Assembly: GCF_963678635.1 (NCBI RefSeq)
Contig: NC_087066.1
Span: 62,300,054 to 62,364,053 of the forward strand
Source: Symsagittifera roscoffensis
Lineage: Eukaryota; Xenacoelomorpha; Acoela; Convolutidae
Direction: 5' to 3'
Length of the DNA: 64,000 nt
Part shown: positions 11,766 to 22,809 of the stretch, in pieces
How the letters are laid out: each line of letters opens with the position of its first letter
Position numbering within the stretch: the stretch's first letter is position 1
Translations under genes and position numbers: made by a program
The notes under the pieces: generated by a model
Databases searched by the model: none
What the model saw: only the letters and a program-made list of their open reading frames with translations
What the model was told of the DNA's origin: nothing

Positions 11766-12216
11766 GTTATACTATATAGATAGATGCAATAAATGTCTAA
11801 AAAAAACATTTTTTTTTTGTGATCTTTGTGTGCAGTGTTGGAGTGTTTGAAAAGTACCAATTAGACCAAATTGTGAAATTAATACGTTAATTAATACCTT
11901 ACTAGATGCTGAATTTATCACTCTTGTACTATTTTGTTTGATAATTTGTTTGAAAAAAAAATTGAGGGGATCGCCTTGAAAACGTGTAGTTTTGTTTGTT
12001 TTGCATACAAATGATTAATTAGGGTTTTTTAATTGCAAATTGAATCGTAATAAGTTTTTAGTCATCAGGGACATCATTGCTTGTTTTGATATATTATGTT
12101 TCTTATAAATCATTGGAATAGCCAATAATTTGAAGATTTGTAGCAAAATTGTATCATAGCATTAGGCGAAGCTTGCATGTTTCAATTGGTCGGAAAGGTG
12201 ATCTAAATTCCGTTTG

Positions 12217-12221
12217 ATTGG
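12217..12221 (-). promoter_or_regulatory. Inverted CCAAT box upstream of OAS-like gene A
   Basis: TTTGATTGGCTAAC is found about 75 bases before the ATG and is kept in the same place before gene B (22733-22737), although the neighbouring bases differ. No clear TATA box is seen. Confidence 0.35.
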
Positions 12222-12292
12222 CTAACCATTTAATTTTGAGCACCCATACTTTCATTATTAATCAGATTGGCTTTGATTTAGCTCTCGGAAAG

Positions 12293-13678
12293 ATGTCACT
12301 ACTAGTACGACCTTCTTCCAAAGCAGCTCTGAAAGCATTTGCAGAGCAACTGGGACCTTTACCTGCCGCACGTGCATTCGGACATCGAGAAGTACAAAAA
12401 GTGTTTGAGGCTATTAAAAAATGCTCGGACAATATCTTTTACGACAGAATCCGAATTATGGGCGGAGACGAGCAGAAAACGAGTTGCTGGGCGACCCTGG
12501 ATTTTGACTGTGTGGCGTTTGTAAATGTAGACGAGCAGTTCTGGGATCCAATCAATTTGGAACAGAGAATTGATGACCTTGAGAAGCGAGTTGTAAGATC
12601 GTGGGAGCTCAACTTGGCTAAAAATTTACCAGAAATAACGGTTGAATTTCCAAATGGTTGCAAATGGGCTAAGTTAGAGTGGAATAACTATAGTCTTACT
12701 GCAGATATTGTAGTTGGCGTTAATACAATTACAGAAAGCGATCGGATTGAGAATTCAGCTTCTGGAGAGAAGAAACGTGCGGATCTTCAAAGCGAAAGAG
12801 TTATGAGAGCTGTTTCAAATTTTGGCAAAAGTGAAGCTGATCAAAACAAAATTTTGAAGAAAGAGATCATATCAGTTTCTGTTATGGAGCGTTCTTCTTA
12901 CTTGATGACCCAAAAACCGGCTCTAAATACTGAAGTGGCACGCCTGGCAAAATTTTGGGCTTTGATAAACAAAGCTGTTAAAATGAAGGGCTTATCATCA
13001 TTGATTTCCATCATTGCAAGCGATTGTAACTCAAACCTGACATTGCTGGAGGCCTTTACTAAGTTTTTGGGAAAAATTGCTAAATGGAAAGATCTTTCAA
13101 TTGATCATTCTCTGGACATAAGAGGAATACCGAAATTACATCAGAAGCCAAAAGTAGTTGACCCAGGAAACATCTTTGACAACTACCTGAAAGCAAAGTC
13201 TGGCTCAAACACATTGGCAGTCTTCAAAAAAAGGTCACTTAAAACAAAGAAACAGTTGAGTACAATTTCTGAAAATTCAGACTGGGCTTCGATTGCCGAC
13301 TGCTTTCTTCTTGACAGATATCCGAGGCTAGATAAAAGACTCTTCAAAACGGTGATCTTTGAAATTAAAATTTCAAACAACCACGCTCTTTTTCCTCAAG
13401 TTAGGGTTGGAAAAAAAGGAAGAAAACATCGCTTCATTGCTCAAGTTTTTCTTCTCATGAAAATTGCTGCATCTTTCGTACCAAGATTAAATTGCGACGG
13501 AAGTCCTCGAGATACTGCGTTAATCGCAAAAGATCTAAAGATGCTCTTGACCACTCGACTCAATGCTACTTTTGTTTCCTCTATCTCTTCTCAGCAGAAG
13601 AAGAACAAAACTCACATGAGTTTCGAGCTTCCTGTGGCATCTGAAGAGTCGTCCCTGGCCATCGAGGGATTTGTGTAA
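12293..13678 (+). CDS. OAS-like nucleotidyltransferase A (461 aa)
   Basis: A probable 2'-5'-oligoadenylate synthetase/CD-NTase-type enzyme that would polymerise or cyclise nucleotides. What I see: G57-G58 then K62 in the P-loop position; D70-F-D72 as the metal-binding D-x-D within LDFDCVAFV; D138 in TADIVVGV as the third carboxylate; ARLAKFW (216-222) and VVDPGNIFDN (288-297), which match the helix and D-P-x-D/N-P-x-x-N motif of the OAS C-terminal domain. The spacing between first and third Asp is close to that of vertebrate OAS1. Residues from about 300 to 461 form a basic C-terminal segment I do not recognise. The frame extends upstream only through a TTG; the ATG at 12293 is shared with paralog B and was chosen. 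No intron is evident. AATAAA lies at 13800. Both copies have D instead of S/T after the GG pair. A cGAS-like activity is possible but the C-terminal motif favours OAS. Confidence 0.8.
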   Translation: MSLLVRPSSKAALKAFAEQLGPLPAARAFGHREVQKVFEAIKKCSDNIFYDRIRIMGGDEQKTSCWATLDFDCVAFVNVDEQFWDPINLEQRIDDLEKRVVRSWELNLAKNLPEITVEFPNGCKWAKLEWNNYSLTADIVVGVNTITESDRIENSASGEKKRADLQSERVMRAVSNFGKSEADQNKILKKEIISVSVMERSSYLMTQKPALNTEVARLAKFWALINKAVKMKGLSSLISIIASDCNSNLTLLEAFTKFLGKIAKWKDLSIDHSLDIRGIPKLHQKPKVVDPGNIFDNYLKAKSGSNTLAVFKKRSLKTKKQLSTISENSDWASIADCFLLDRYPRLDKRLFKTVIFEIKISNNHALFPQVRVGKKGRKHRFIAQVFLLMKIAASFVPRLNCDGSPRDTALIAKDLKMLLTTRLNATFVSSISSQQKKNKTHMSFELPVASEESSLAIEGFV

Positions 13679-13799
13679 TTGTTGTAATAAGTAGTTTTGA
13701 TATACAATTATTATCTGGTTTCTGAATTTTGAAAAACTCTCAAACTATTATTTACTCATTCATTAACATGTGATGTAAAATTTTTTGGACTGGGTGTTG

Positions 13800-13805
13800 A
13801 ATAAA
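13800..13805 (+). terminator. AATAAA polyadenylation signal after OAS-like gene A
   Basis: An AATAAA hexamer 122 bases past the stop codon of gene A. The corresponding part of block B has lost the hexamer. Confidence 0.4.
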
Positions 13806-13859
13806 CAAAACTAAATTTTTTTTATTTCTAATTTACTTCGAAGAAAATAACCCAATTTT

Positions 13860-15600
13860 TCAAGTACTGCAGCTGAAAAAAAATCAAAAAATTTTTCAAG
13901 AATAATTCAAACATAAACAAAAATATATTTTTCTACTTCTAATTTGGTTCGGAAGAATTAACTCAATTTTCAACTACTGCAGCGAGAATTTTCAACTAAT
14001 TTTTCGATTCAATTGCAAACTTCATAATATTTCTGGACCACGGCAATGTATTAAATATCAACTCCAGTTTTTTTTCTATTGTTTGGCCTTGTTTTAGGTA
14101 GGGGCGGTCAATGCGAAAGAACTATTTGAGTTTAAGTCCGGGGTGGCTCACTCGTAGAGTAGTTTCAGATAAGGTACACCGTCTGTTCGTCACGCTATCT
14201 TATTTTCGGCCGGATAGATTCGTGAAACTTCTTAGTCTAATACCAATCCTAATCTTACTCTTAAATCTCCTAGTCTCAATAGATCTAATGTATACTGGTA
14301 TTGTCGCGAGGTTTAGAATCAAGAATTGAACTTAGGGAGCGCAACTGTTTGATAAGTTAAAATTATTCTGTTCTGGCTGAAACTATAAATAGTTTGAGCC
14401 TTACAAATTATTGTAAAGGTTAGTTATGGATAATGATTGGTTAGTTCTAAGTATTTTACGGAGAGTTTATCAAGAATATAATTGGATATAAAAAACACTA
14501 GTTTTAAACTAGTTCCATATTAACCAATCAAAACTGCATATGCAAATCATGACGTGAATGAAATTTCTGGGGATGACAAAAGTCTGTATCATTTATCTTA
14601 ACGATCTTATTGCACGTTTCAGATAAAATGACAAAAAAATAGTTTCAGAATTTATTGGTTGAAGACTATGAGGGCATTAATCTGCTGAGATCTATTTATT
14701 TGGTCTCATGCAAAAACTAACGACGCTAATTAGAGACTTTACAACGAACGACAACCTACAAGAGCAAACATTACGGCTACGGGTTACGATTAATTCCACC
14801 ATTTCTTGCTCAATTACTTTTTGAAATACGACATGTGCCACATTTGCAGACTTACCAACTTTGTTCAAAACAAATGTAGTCGCTGTTTTGGTAGATGAAG
14901 CTTTAATCTCGTCTTTAATTGAAACAGTCAGTTTTACTCAAAACTGTAATGAGTTCTGTCGACTTGGAACCTACTTGGGCCAGTTTTATTGTACTTGCTC
15001 TGTTATAAGATGTTGTATTTGATCAATTAATTCCAAGACTGCCATACGTTCAGTACTTCAGTCTGCATTTTTTTTAGTTGTATAGAACGCTCACGAACCA
15101 GGAGGCCGTGTTCAAAAATTACAAGTATCTTTTGAGAGACCATGTGACTAGCCAAACTGCCAAGACCTGCCACAAAGGCAGAGGAAGAAATTTTGGAGAT
15201 AATAAATCGTCTAATCTTCTGTCCGATTTATAAAAGCCTAGCAAAGAGGTTCGACAGAGTGTGCTTGTCTTCGGGAATTTTATTTGGGCCAAAAATGCTA
15301 AAACATTTACGATCGACCAAAAAAACTCTATTGAATCTTAAACGGGTTATTTTGAGAAACAATGAAAACAAAAAGACACTAGACTGGGCCAAGCCATGCT
15401 GTTCAAAAATGCGTTAGTCAGAAAAATTAGAAGGAGTGCATGCCCAGTAGGAGGTCATGTTTGGTCATGCGTTCATTACCAAATTAATGAGAGGAAATTC
15501 GGCAGGTCAATGCTGGAACCAGTATTTTTAAAAGCTCACTTTATACAACATCATTGATGACGTGGGGTGAACACCGCCTGATAAGTACAAAATTTTTTGA
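13860..15600. other. Intergenic sequence
   Basis: No supported gene. It contains the short repeat at 14135-14210 described separately. The rest is AT-rich and without recognisable features. Confidence 0.5.
14135..14210 (+). repeat. Short dispersed repeat R5, SINE-like
   Basis: The stretch from GTAGAGTAGTTTCAGATAAG through the following 36 bases recurs in reverse complement at about 63893-63950 with only a few differences. The text TGGCTCACTCGTAGAG just before it resembles a pol III A box, so a tRNA-related SINE is possible, but no good B box is seen. Confidence 0.5.
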
Positions 15601-15624
15601 TTGTTTTTCCACGTGCCTCACTTT

Positions 15625-15780
15625 CAAAAGAATTCACACCTTTCACACTTCTGTTAACACCTTTCACACTTCACTTACACCTTTCGACACTTTACTTTAC
15701 ACCTGTTGCGGCTACCGTTCACACCTTTAGCCTTTCTTTAACCCCTTTAAACTCCTTTTAGAGTCCATTGACACCTTTGG
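15625..15780 (+). repeat. Imperfect ACACCTTTC minisatellite
   Basis: ACACCTTTCAC or close variants occur about eight times with irregular spacing (TTCACACCTTT, TTACACCTTTCG, TTGACACCTTTGG). A TATATAAAA follows at about 15832. Confidence 0.6.
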
Positions 15781-15799
15781 ATGTATTGACAGCTTGCTG

Positions 15800-17870
15800 C
15801 ACGGAGACTCAATAACAATTCTGTGATAGGGTATATAAAACACACGGTGCTAGGTATTTTAGCAGACCGGTTTTTTAGCAGACTCAGAACAATTATAAAG
15901 TGTGATAGCTAACTTCAAATGCGGCATTGGCGATTTGCGAAGAAATGCCAGAAAATGTTTCATGATGTGAAGGTTCTGATTGCTAATCCTTTTTCTGGTA
16001 CGAGTCATATGAAGCGTCACCGTGATACTTGTCGGCCAGTAACTCCCTCTGTCAGCTCACCCTCTAGCAAACGATACCTTCCCCTGCTTTGACATTCTGA
16101 CGCAAATTCAACGTACCTCGCCCGCGTCAGACGGCAGCTCCTTTCTGTTCAAGTTACAAGCATCCAGAACCAGCGTAACTTAAGCAGAGCTGGACAAATC
16201 CGAACAACCAAGTTTGCCCTCCTTTCTGCGGCAAAAATCAGCCGTTTCAAAATGTTAGGATCGGCTGTAGCTAATGGACTTATTAAATTTTGATTTTTTA
16301 ATTTTCACATTTGAATTTCAATTTCTTTCTTGTTCGGAAAATTATTTTTTTTTTCACTAAAAACAGACCCGGGCCCGGGCCTCAAATTCAGTCCCAGTTC
16401 CAATTCTGCGGGTAACAATAAAAGCGACATGGAACTAAAGTGGTACCGGAGGCCTGTCAGAAAAAAAAATCAGCCAGAAAAACACCCACCTATGCAATAG
16501 CAAATAGGCCGATCGCTTCATCAATCTATGAGCTTGTTAAAAACAAATGCAAGTATGAACAAATGCTTATCTTAGAGATTTCATAAGTTTTACTATTTAT
16601 ATGGAATTGTTCGTTCGTTATTGTTTGAGAAGCCTTGTACGATGGAAAATGTCAGGAAAATGTCAGGAAAATGTCAGGTACGATGGAAAATGTCAGGAAA
16701 ATGTTGGTGCCTGTAGGTCACTGGAATCCAGAGACAAGTTTATATATTTTTTTCCAAAATGTAAGTGGAATATATTTATAAAATTTCTGTGGATATCTCG
16801 ATCAAGCTTGTTTAACCTAAATTTTCTCGGCACAACAGTTTTTTCACGGATTGCGGATCCACTCGCATGTTGCGGATTACGCGACAGCGTAATTTTTTTA
16901 TCCACATATATTTTCATTTGCTTGTTGATTCCACAATTTTTTCCGGATTTTGCGAACTTTCGTGCAGTTTCGCCAGTTCTCGGAGCAATTTTGAGCAAGA
17001 CAGTGTTTAAGCTATATGTTAATGGAATCTAAAACAGCAAAGAATATAAAAAATAGCAAAGTTGCGTATGCCGCGACAAATCTGCCGAGGAATCCAGAAT
17101 CCAATTTTAAATTACAAAACACACAATTTGTCCTTTTAATTTCATGAAATGCATTTTTGGTCCACCCGGAAGTTGCTCAATTGGCGTTGATCCACACGGA
17201 AGACCCTAAGAAAAGATAAAAAGTAAAATCTAAGCACCCATTAACCTTGATTGTTTGTTTTCACGAACCCAGCAAAGTTGAGATGATCTAAAAATGCCTT
17301 GCCTTGATTGAAATAAAAAAAACTCAGAAAGCTCAAGCAAAACTTGAACAAATCACTAACACTAACTTTATCAATGAGTCGAGAGAAGTTTGCGAAAAAA
17401 ATCATCTTATTTACGCTTTCAAAAATTTACTTTCCAGAATAGTCTCAGATACACGTTAATACGCCCCGCAAGATAGAATGAATGTCCGATGGAAAAATCA
17501 TCGGTCAAGATAGCATCGATTCCATAACAGGCGATCAATATCAATGGAGTTCATAGAGAAAATATATAATCTCAACAGCACAATCGAGAAATTCGTAGCT
17601 CGTCGTCTTGTCGACTGAATATAGTAATAGTCCTCAGCCAGAACCTCCAAGCAAGATCACCTAAGAGAACGCTGAAGCCAGTTCAACTCATGGCTTTTGT
17701 AATTTCTCCTTCAACGTCTTTCGGGCAAAGGCGAACATGCAATCAGCACCACAACAGTCAACAATTCGGATCCCATGTTGACGTGTTTGACTCGTGATTT
17801 GACTAAAAGATGTCCATTTTTTGTCAGAAATTACGGCAGTCGAATGGCGTTTTTTTGAACGAAGTTGAGT
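15800..17870. other. Intergenic sequence
   Basis: No supported gene. There is a short tandem of AAAATGTCAGG at about 16646-16702. The open frames at 16601-17032 (plus) and 16693-16998 (minus) overlap each other and lack motifs. Confidence 0.5.
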
Positions 17871-18475
17871 CAAAGGTCGAACAGGGTCGAATCATGAGTC
17901 AAATAGGGTCGAATTATGGGTCGAATAAACTCAAATCATGGGTCGATGGGGTCGAATCATGGGTCGCATAGGGTCGAATTATGGACTGAATAGGGTTAAA
18001 TCATGGGTCAAACAGGTTTGCATCACGGGTCGAACAGGGTCGAATTATGGGTCGAACAGGGTCAAATCATGAGTCAAACAGGGTCGAATTATGGGTCAAA
18101 CACGGTCGAATCATGGGTCGAACAAGGTCGCATCATGGGTCGAATAGAGTCGAATTATGGGTAGAATAAAGTCAAATCATGGGTCGAACAGGGTCGAATT
18201 ATGAGTCAAACATGGTCCAGTCTTGGGTCGAATGGGTCGACTCATGGGTCTAACAGGCTCGCATAGTCGAAGCATGAGTCGAACAGGGTCAAATAAGATC
18301 GAACCACAGGTGTGACAATGTCTAAACATGAGTCGACACAGGGTTGATAGAGTTGAACATGGTCGAATTATGAGTCGCATAGAGTCGAGTCATGAGTCAA
18401 ACAGGGTCGCATCATGAGTCGAACAGGGTCGAATTTTGGGTCGATTAATTTCAACTCATGGGTCGGATAGAGAAT
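17871..18475 (+). repeat. 22-bp minisatellite built of 11-bp half units
   Basis: About 27 imperfect copies of a 22-bp unit resembling GGGTCGAATCATGGGTCGAA plus two bases. Each unit is itself two 11-bp halves (GGGTCGAAxxA). The period is not a multiple of three and frames break, so it is not a coding repeat. Confidence 0.85.
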
Positions 18476-18479
18476 GAAG

Positions 18480-19900
18480 GAAAAGAAGAGTTTTAAGGCT
18501 TTTTTTCTGCTATTTGGCCCCAGCTTTACGTTTACATTATCTTGAAATTTGGATCATAATTGTTATTTTTTTGAAATAATGAAACAATTGAAAACTAAAA
18601 GAAACGCATTTATGAGATACTTTCCAAAAGCTTTAATACAGAAAAGAACCACAATTTAACCTTTTTTGCCTGTTTCATACAGTTTAAAGTTAACCGTATA
18701 GGAGTTTCAATGATAATAATTGATAATTTTGGATATCCATTGTATGTCTCTATAGAATTGGGAAAAAATCGATAAAATGGGTGCTAATTTAATTTACCAA
18801 AACAATTAAATCCATTTTAATTGATTAAAAACCACTTTTCCCCGTAATGACCAAAACTTCTTTCAATTTCCATACAATTTCCACATATGAAAAACTTCAC
18901 TCCGTACAATTCCATACAACTTAATAAGTACAGAAAAATGTATTAAATCTCTATGATAAGCAATTTTCCAACCATGAAAACGAAGTATTTTTCCATTAAC
19001 CAAAAAGTTAAAGTTTCTTTTCTAAATTTAACTTTTGAAAAGTTATGGGCGAAAATTAAACAAACGCAAGTGACAAAGACCTTGGTTTACTTAAAGCACC
19101 ATAGGTGGGTAGACTTGCATTTACAATACATAGAAAATGATCTGATTTGTCTTAGAGCTCTGTTTCACAAATGATATAACGAAAAGAGCAAACGTTAAAG
19201 TTTTGGTAAACTTTTTCAACGTTCACTATTTTAAAAGATGAATTGTTAAGTTATCAGACATTGATCAACGCATACATAAACATGTCAAGCAAAAAAATAG
19301 GAGTTTACAGTGTTTTAGGAAGAAGTTTTTGAGCGAAAAAAAATCCAACATTAGTGTATCCAGGACTACGTTATGCACACAAAACCTTAAAGTTTGCGGT
19401 GAAAAAGAAACAAAAATTTTTAGGGCATTTTCAAATTTACTGGGAAAAATTTTTGCGCTGCCATGAAAAAAGGCCAGTCACACAATACCTCGGTTTTTTC
19501 ATCACCACACCAGACTGTTTTATAAGAATCAAACAGCCGCAGAAATTAGTTCACATCTTTTTTTAACCATTTTTAGAAATTGTGCGAAAACTTTATGACA
19601 AACAATTTAACATACAGTGGTTTGGAGGTCAGCCCTGGTTTGTTTATTTTTCTAAATATTCCAAACAGTGCAGTATATTCAAAACGTAACAATTGTTTCT
19701 GACTTGATTACAATACAAAAAAAACGATATTTGGTTCGGCTGAAAAATACTTGTCATATTTTCAATTTTTGTTTCAAGCTTTTCTCATAAATTGTTAGTT
19801 TCTCGTTCTTTGCTGGCCTTTTTTTCTCTTCCTCAACTTTTTATCCACCCTACATCCTCTTCCGCTTAAAACTGTATTACATTCCCATCACTCTCACCTT
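18480..19900. other. AT-rich intergenic sequence
   Basis: No supported gene. Open frames of about 70 codons at 18953 and 19354 have no recognisable motif. Confidence 0.5.
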
Positions 19901-19910
19901 TACCGCCTCC

Positions 19911-20310
19911 ACCCTCCGGGGCTGGGGATGGGGTAACGGCTTTTTGGGGTTTGTTTTAACTGGTTAACTGGAGGTGGTGGGGGGTTGGGGATAACGGGCA
20001 ACGGGGGTACCGGAGGGAGGAACTGGGGGAATGGGGGGGGGGGGGAGTGGGTAGCTGCTTAACTGGGGGACTGGATAACTGGGGAGAGGGGGTAAACTGG
20101 GGGGATGGGTAAACTGGGGGCTATAAACTGGGAGGGGTGTAAATTGGCGGGGGGGGTCAAACTGTGGGGAGGTGTGGTAAACTCCCGTGTGGCGGGAGGA
20201 GAAAGGGAGTTAACTGAGGAGGGAGGGGGTAAACTGGGTGGGGGTTAACTGTGGGTGGGGGTTGATAAACTTGGGGGAAGAACGAACGGGGGAAGGGGTG
20301 AACGTGTACG
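19911..20310 (+). repeat. G-rich low-complexity tract (AACTGGGG-type)
   Basis: About 400 bp with strong strand asymmetry. Runs of three to ten G recur every few bases, often as TAACTGGGG or AAACTGGGG. A C-rich stretch at 19845-19915 precedes it, so the region could form a C-rich/G-rich hairpin or G-quadruplexes. Confidence 0.75.
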
Positions 20311-21040
20311 GAGAAAATGCGTCGTAGGTGAGATAAAATGGTTTAAAAAAATTAAACATTTGAGTTGGCTAAGAATTCGAGTATGCCGTGAGTATATCAG
20401 AAATTGTTGAAAAATTAGAAATTTGAAATGAGTTTTGCGAAAATATATATGGATTATGATCCATTTTAATTAATTATAAAGGGTTTTGAATGGGTTATAA
20501 TGGATTTGAATGGATTTTTTGTTCGGATTTAGTTTATACGAAAATAATCGATTAGATTCATAATATAATCGATTTTGGTCTAAATGCGCAACAATAATGG
20601 AGTATAATGACAATGACTTAGGCAACTTTTTTTTCCATTATAATCGATATTTATCCATGAAAATCCGGCGCGGTTAGAAAATGTTTTTATTGAAGTGAAT
20701 CTTGCTACATGCGGTGGTATTTTCGAGCTGTTCAAAAATGCGCTCTTATGTTTTTAATTAACTGGCCTTAGAAATTTACCATGTGTAATCAAGCGTGTTA
20801 CCATGTGTTATGGCAAATTTGTTACCATTTAAAATGAGTAAAAGGCTTTTTTTTCAGGAAAGCAAACAAAATATATTGGCAAATAATATATTTGCTTGTT
20901 CGGTCAAAAATTTGCATTTCACAGATTTCTCAAATTAATTCTTTCTTTATTTTACTGCTAAATAGCTGCTTTTACGTACTTTTTTTGTCATTGTTCAGCT
21001 TCTAATTCAGTTTTGTCGTATCTATTTCTAGATTCTTATT

Positions 21041-21535
21041 GTTCCGACTTTCGATACGAAAGTAACGGAATATTTGTGCTCGGGGTAGGTTTTTTTTTCT
21101 TCAGACAAATTTCGACTTTTTTTAAAATCATTCGAAAGCTATTGTTATCCTGAGCTCAAATTTGAAAAGATATTTCACCTGTGATCATTTTTCGGAAAAT
21201 TATGGGGGTTTAAAGATTTTGGCCAATTTGGGACAATTAACGCAGGAAATATTTCGCGCTATTAACGCGTAAGCGTAGAGTTAATCCGTCTTAGAAATCA
21301 TTCCAAATTAGTTGAAAGAAGCTTATTTGCCATAATTGATTTGTTACAAGGAGCTAAATCTATCTTTTTGTACTTTATATGGCGTGTGGGGGGATGATTT
21401 TCATAGAAAAATTTCAAATTTTAGAAAAAAAAATTATTTTTATTACATTCAATTTTTTGATGTTATTACTGCTCCATAAAACCTTAAAAGTCAGTCGGAA
21501 CATTCAGGGCTTCGCCTTGATACGAGCAGTCTTGT
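21041..21535 (+). mobile_element. Dispersed repeat family R1, copy 1
   Basis: It starts GTTCCGACTTTCGATACGAA, with CTTTCG/CGAAAG and TTCCG/CGGAA inverted pairs. It ends with a near-copy of the hairpin CAGGGCTTCGCCCTG, 11 bases and CTTGT. No coding capacity. It has no terminal inverted repeat of ordinary DNA transposons. The 3' hairpin placed shortly before the end, and the apparent insertion between T residues, recall non-autonomous Helitron/Helentron elements. It lies just left of block B. Confidence 0.6.
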
Positions 21536-22732
21536 TGTTAATATCATCACAAGTTTACTTCCGGCCCGAACCTTAAGGTAAAATAAAAAAGAAGGAAGAA
21601 TTTGCAAACAAGTTGTATGTAAAGTGTGTATGCAGGCAGCTATTAAAGTTGTTTGAGTTTCGCTATTCCGAATTACACAAAGCTCCTGCTAAATAAGCCA
21701 AACCATGGTCGGGATAATAACGATGAGCTAAATTGAGGCAAACATACCAATTTCAATTGGTCTCTAAAGGAAATATTACATTCATTATTTTCAGATTTTG
21801 TTAAATACCGCTGTTTTTCAATTAGCGAACATATTTGGAAAAAGTAGCTATTAAGTTTCATCATTTTTTGCCAAAAATGATAATTGCCAAAAATGACAAT
21901 AAATTTACCGGTTACTTGTAAATTCGAGTTCACAAGTCAACAGTAAAAAACCGTGTACACCAATTTGAGTTGTAAGGCAAATTTTTGGTTGGGAAAAGGT
22001 CTGTTTTTAATTGTGTACGTATACTTTCTCTTCTTTGTGGATATAACGATCTTGCTTCATATTATATCGAAGATTATTTTAGAAATTTTTATACTGGAGA
22101 AAGATCATTTAGCTGAGCGAAAAACACTGGTAGGGTAGCTTCATTTTCTATCTCTATTCAGCAAGGGAGGAACGTGCATACTTAAGAGCAAAAATGACAT
22201 TCGTTACAGCCGCTAACATTTGTTTTTGAAAGTCTAACACCACAATTTCGATGAATCGCAGTTAGGTTGTCTGGCGGAAGTTATTGCAGGTTGATGTAGC
22301 AGCAGGATGCCGGCCCTGACAACCCTCTAATTGGATACCTCTAATGAAAACTGCCAATTAGACCAATTTGTGAAGTTGATACGTTAAGGAAAACTTTGCT
22401 AGATGCTAAATGTATCCATGTTTGTGTTCTCCTTAAAATATGACACCTGGAAGGGGGACAATTAAAAAAATGAACAATTTTGTTTATTATTTTTCGAAAT
22501 TTCACATTAAAAAAAAATCTGGGCATCGCATTGATACGCGTAGTCTGGTTTATTTTTGTATTCAAATGATTCCTTTACTCATCAGGGACATCATTGCTCG
22601 GTTTGATATAATATGTTTCTTGTAATTTATTGGAAGATCCAATAATTTGTAGATTTTTACCAAAATTGTATCTTGCGTTGTGCGAAACTTCCATGTTTCT
22701 ATTAATTAAAAAGAAGATCTAAATTCAGTTTG

Positions 22733-22737
22733 ATTGG
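22733..22737 (-). promoter_or_regulatory. Inverted CCAAT box upstream of OAS-like gene B
   Basis: TTTGATTGGCTAAC is found about 75 bases before the ATG, as before gene A. Confidence 0.35.
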
Positions 22738-22809
22738 CTAACGCAATTTCGTTTTAAGCCCTTAGAGTTTATTAATAATCAGGTTGGCTTTGATTTAGCT
22801 CTCGAAAAG

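Larger units (their letters stand above)
10082..13850. repeat. Right part of segmental-duplication block A
   Basis: 10082-10325 aligns with about 22069-22335. From about 11849 to about 13740 it aligns with about 22343-24270, including the OAS-like gene. The 1.5 kb between (about 10326-11848) is absent from block B, so it was either inserted in A or deleted from B. Confidence 0.75.

Noticed and set aside
12339-12524. Overlapping 61-codon frame inside OAS-like gene A, also present at 22859-23044 in gene B
   Set aside because: It starts at TTG and is conserved because the underlying DNA is nearly identical there. It is a shadow of the main frame unless dS tests show overlapping constraint.
13183-13380. 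Antisense frame conserved between the two OAS-like genes (also 23700-23909)
   Set aside because: It follows the conserved sense codons of the main protein and has no motif of its own.
18177-18380. Repetitive minus-strand peptide frame
   Set aside because: A product of the 22-bp minisatellite, whose period is not a multiple of three.
17871-18475. CRISPR-like array
   Set aside because: There are no unique spacers; the repeats are contiguous and imperfect.
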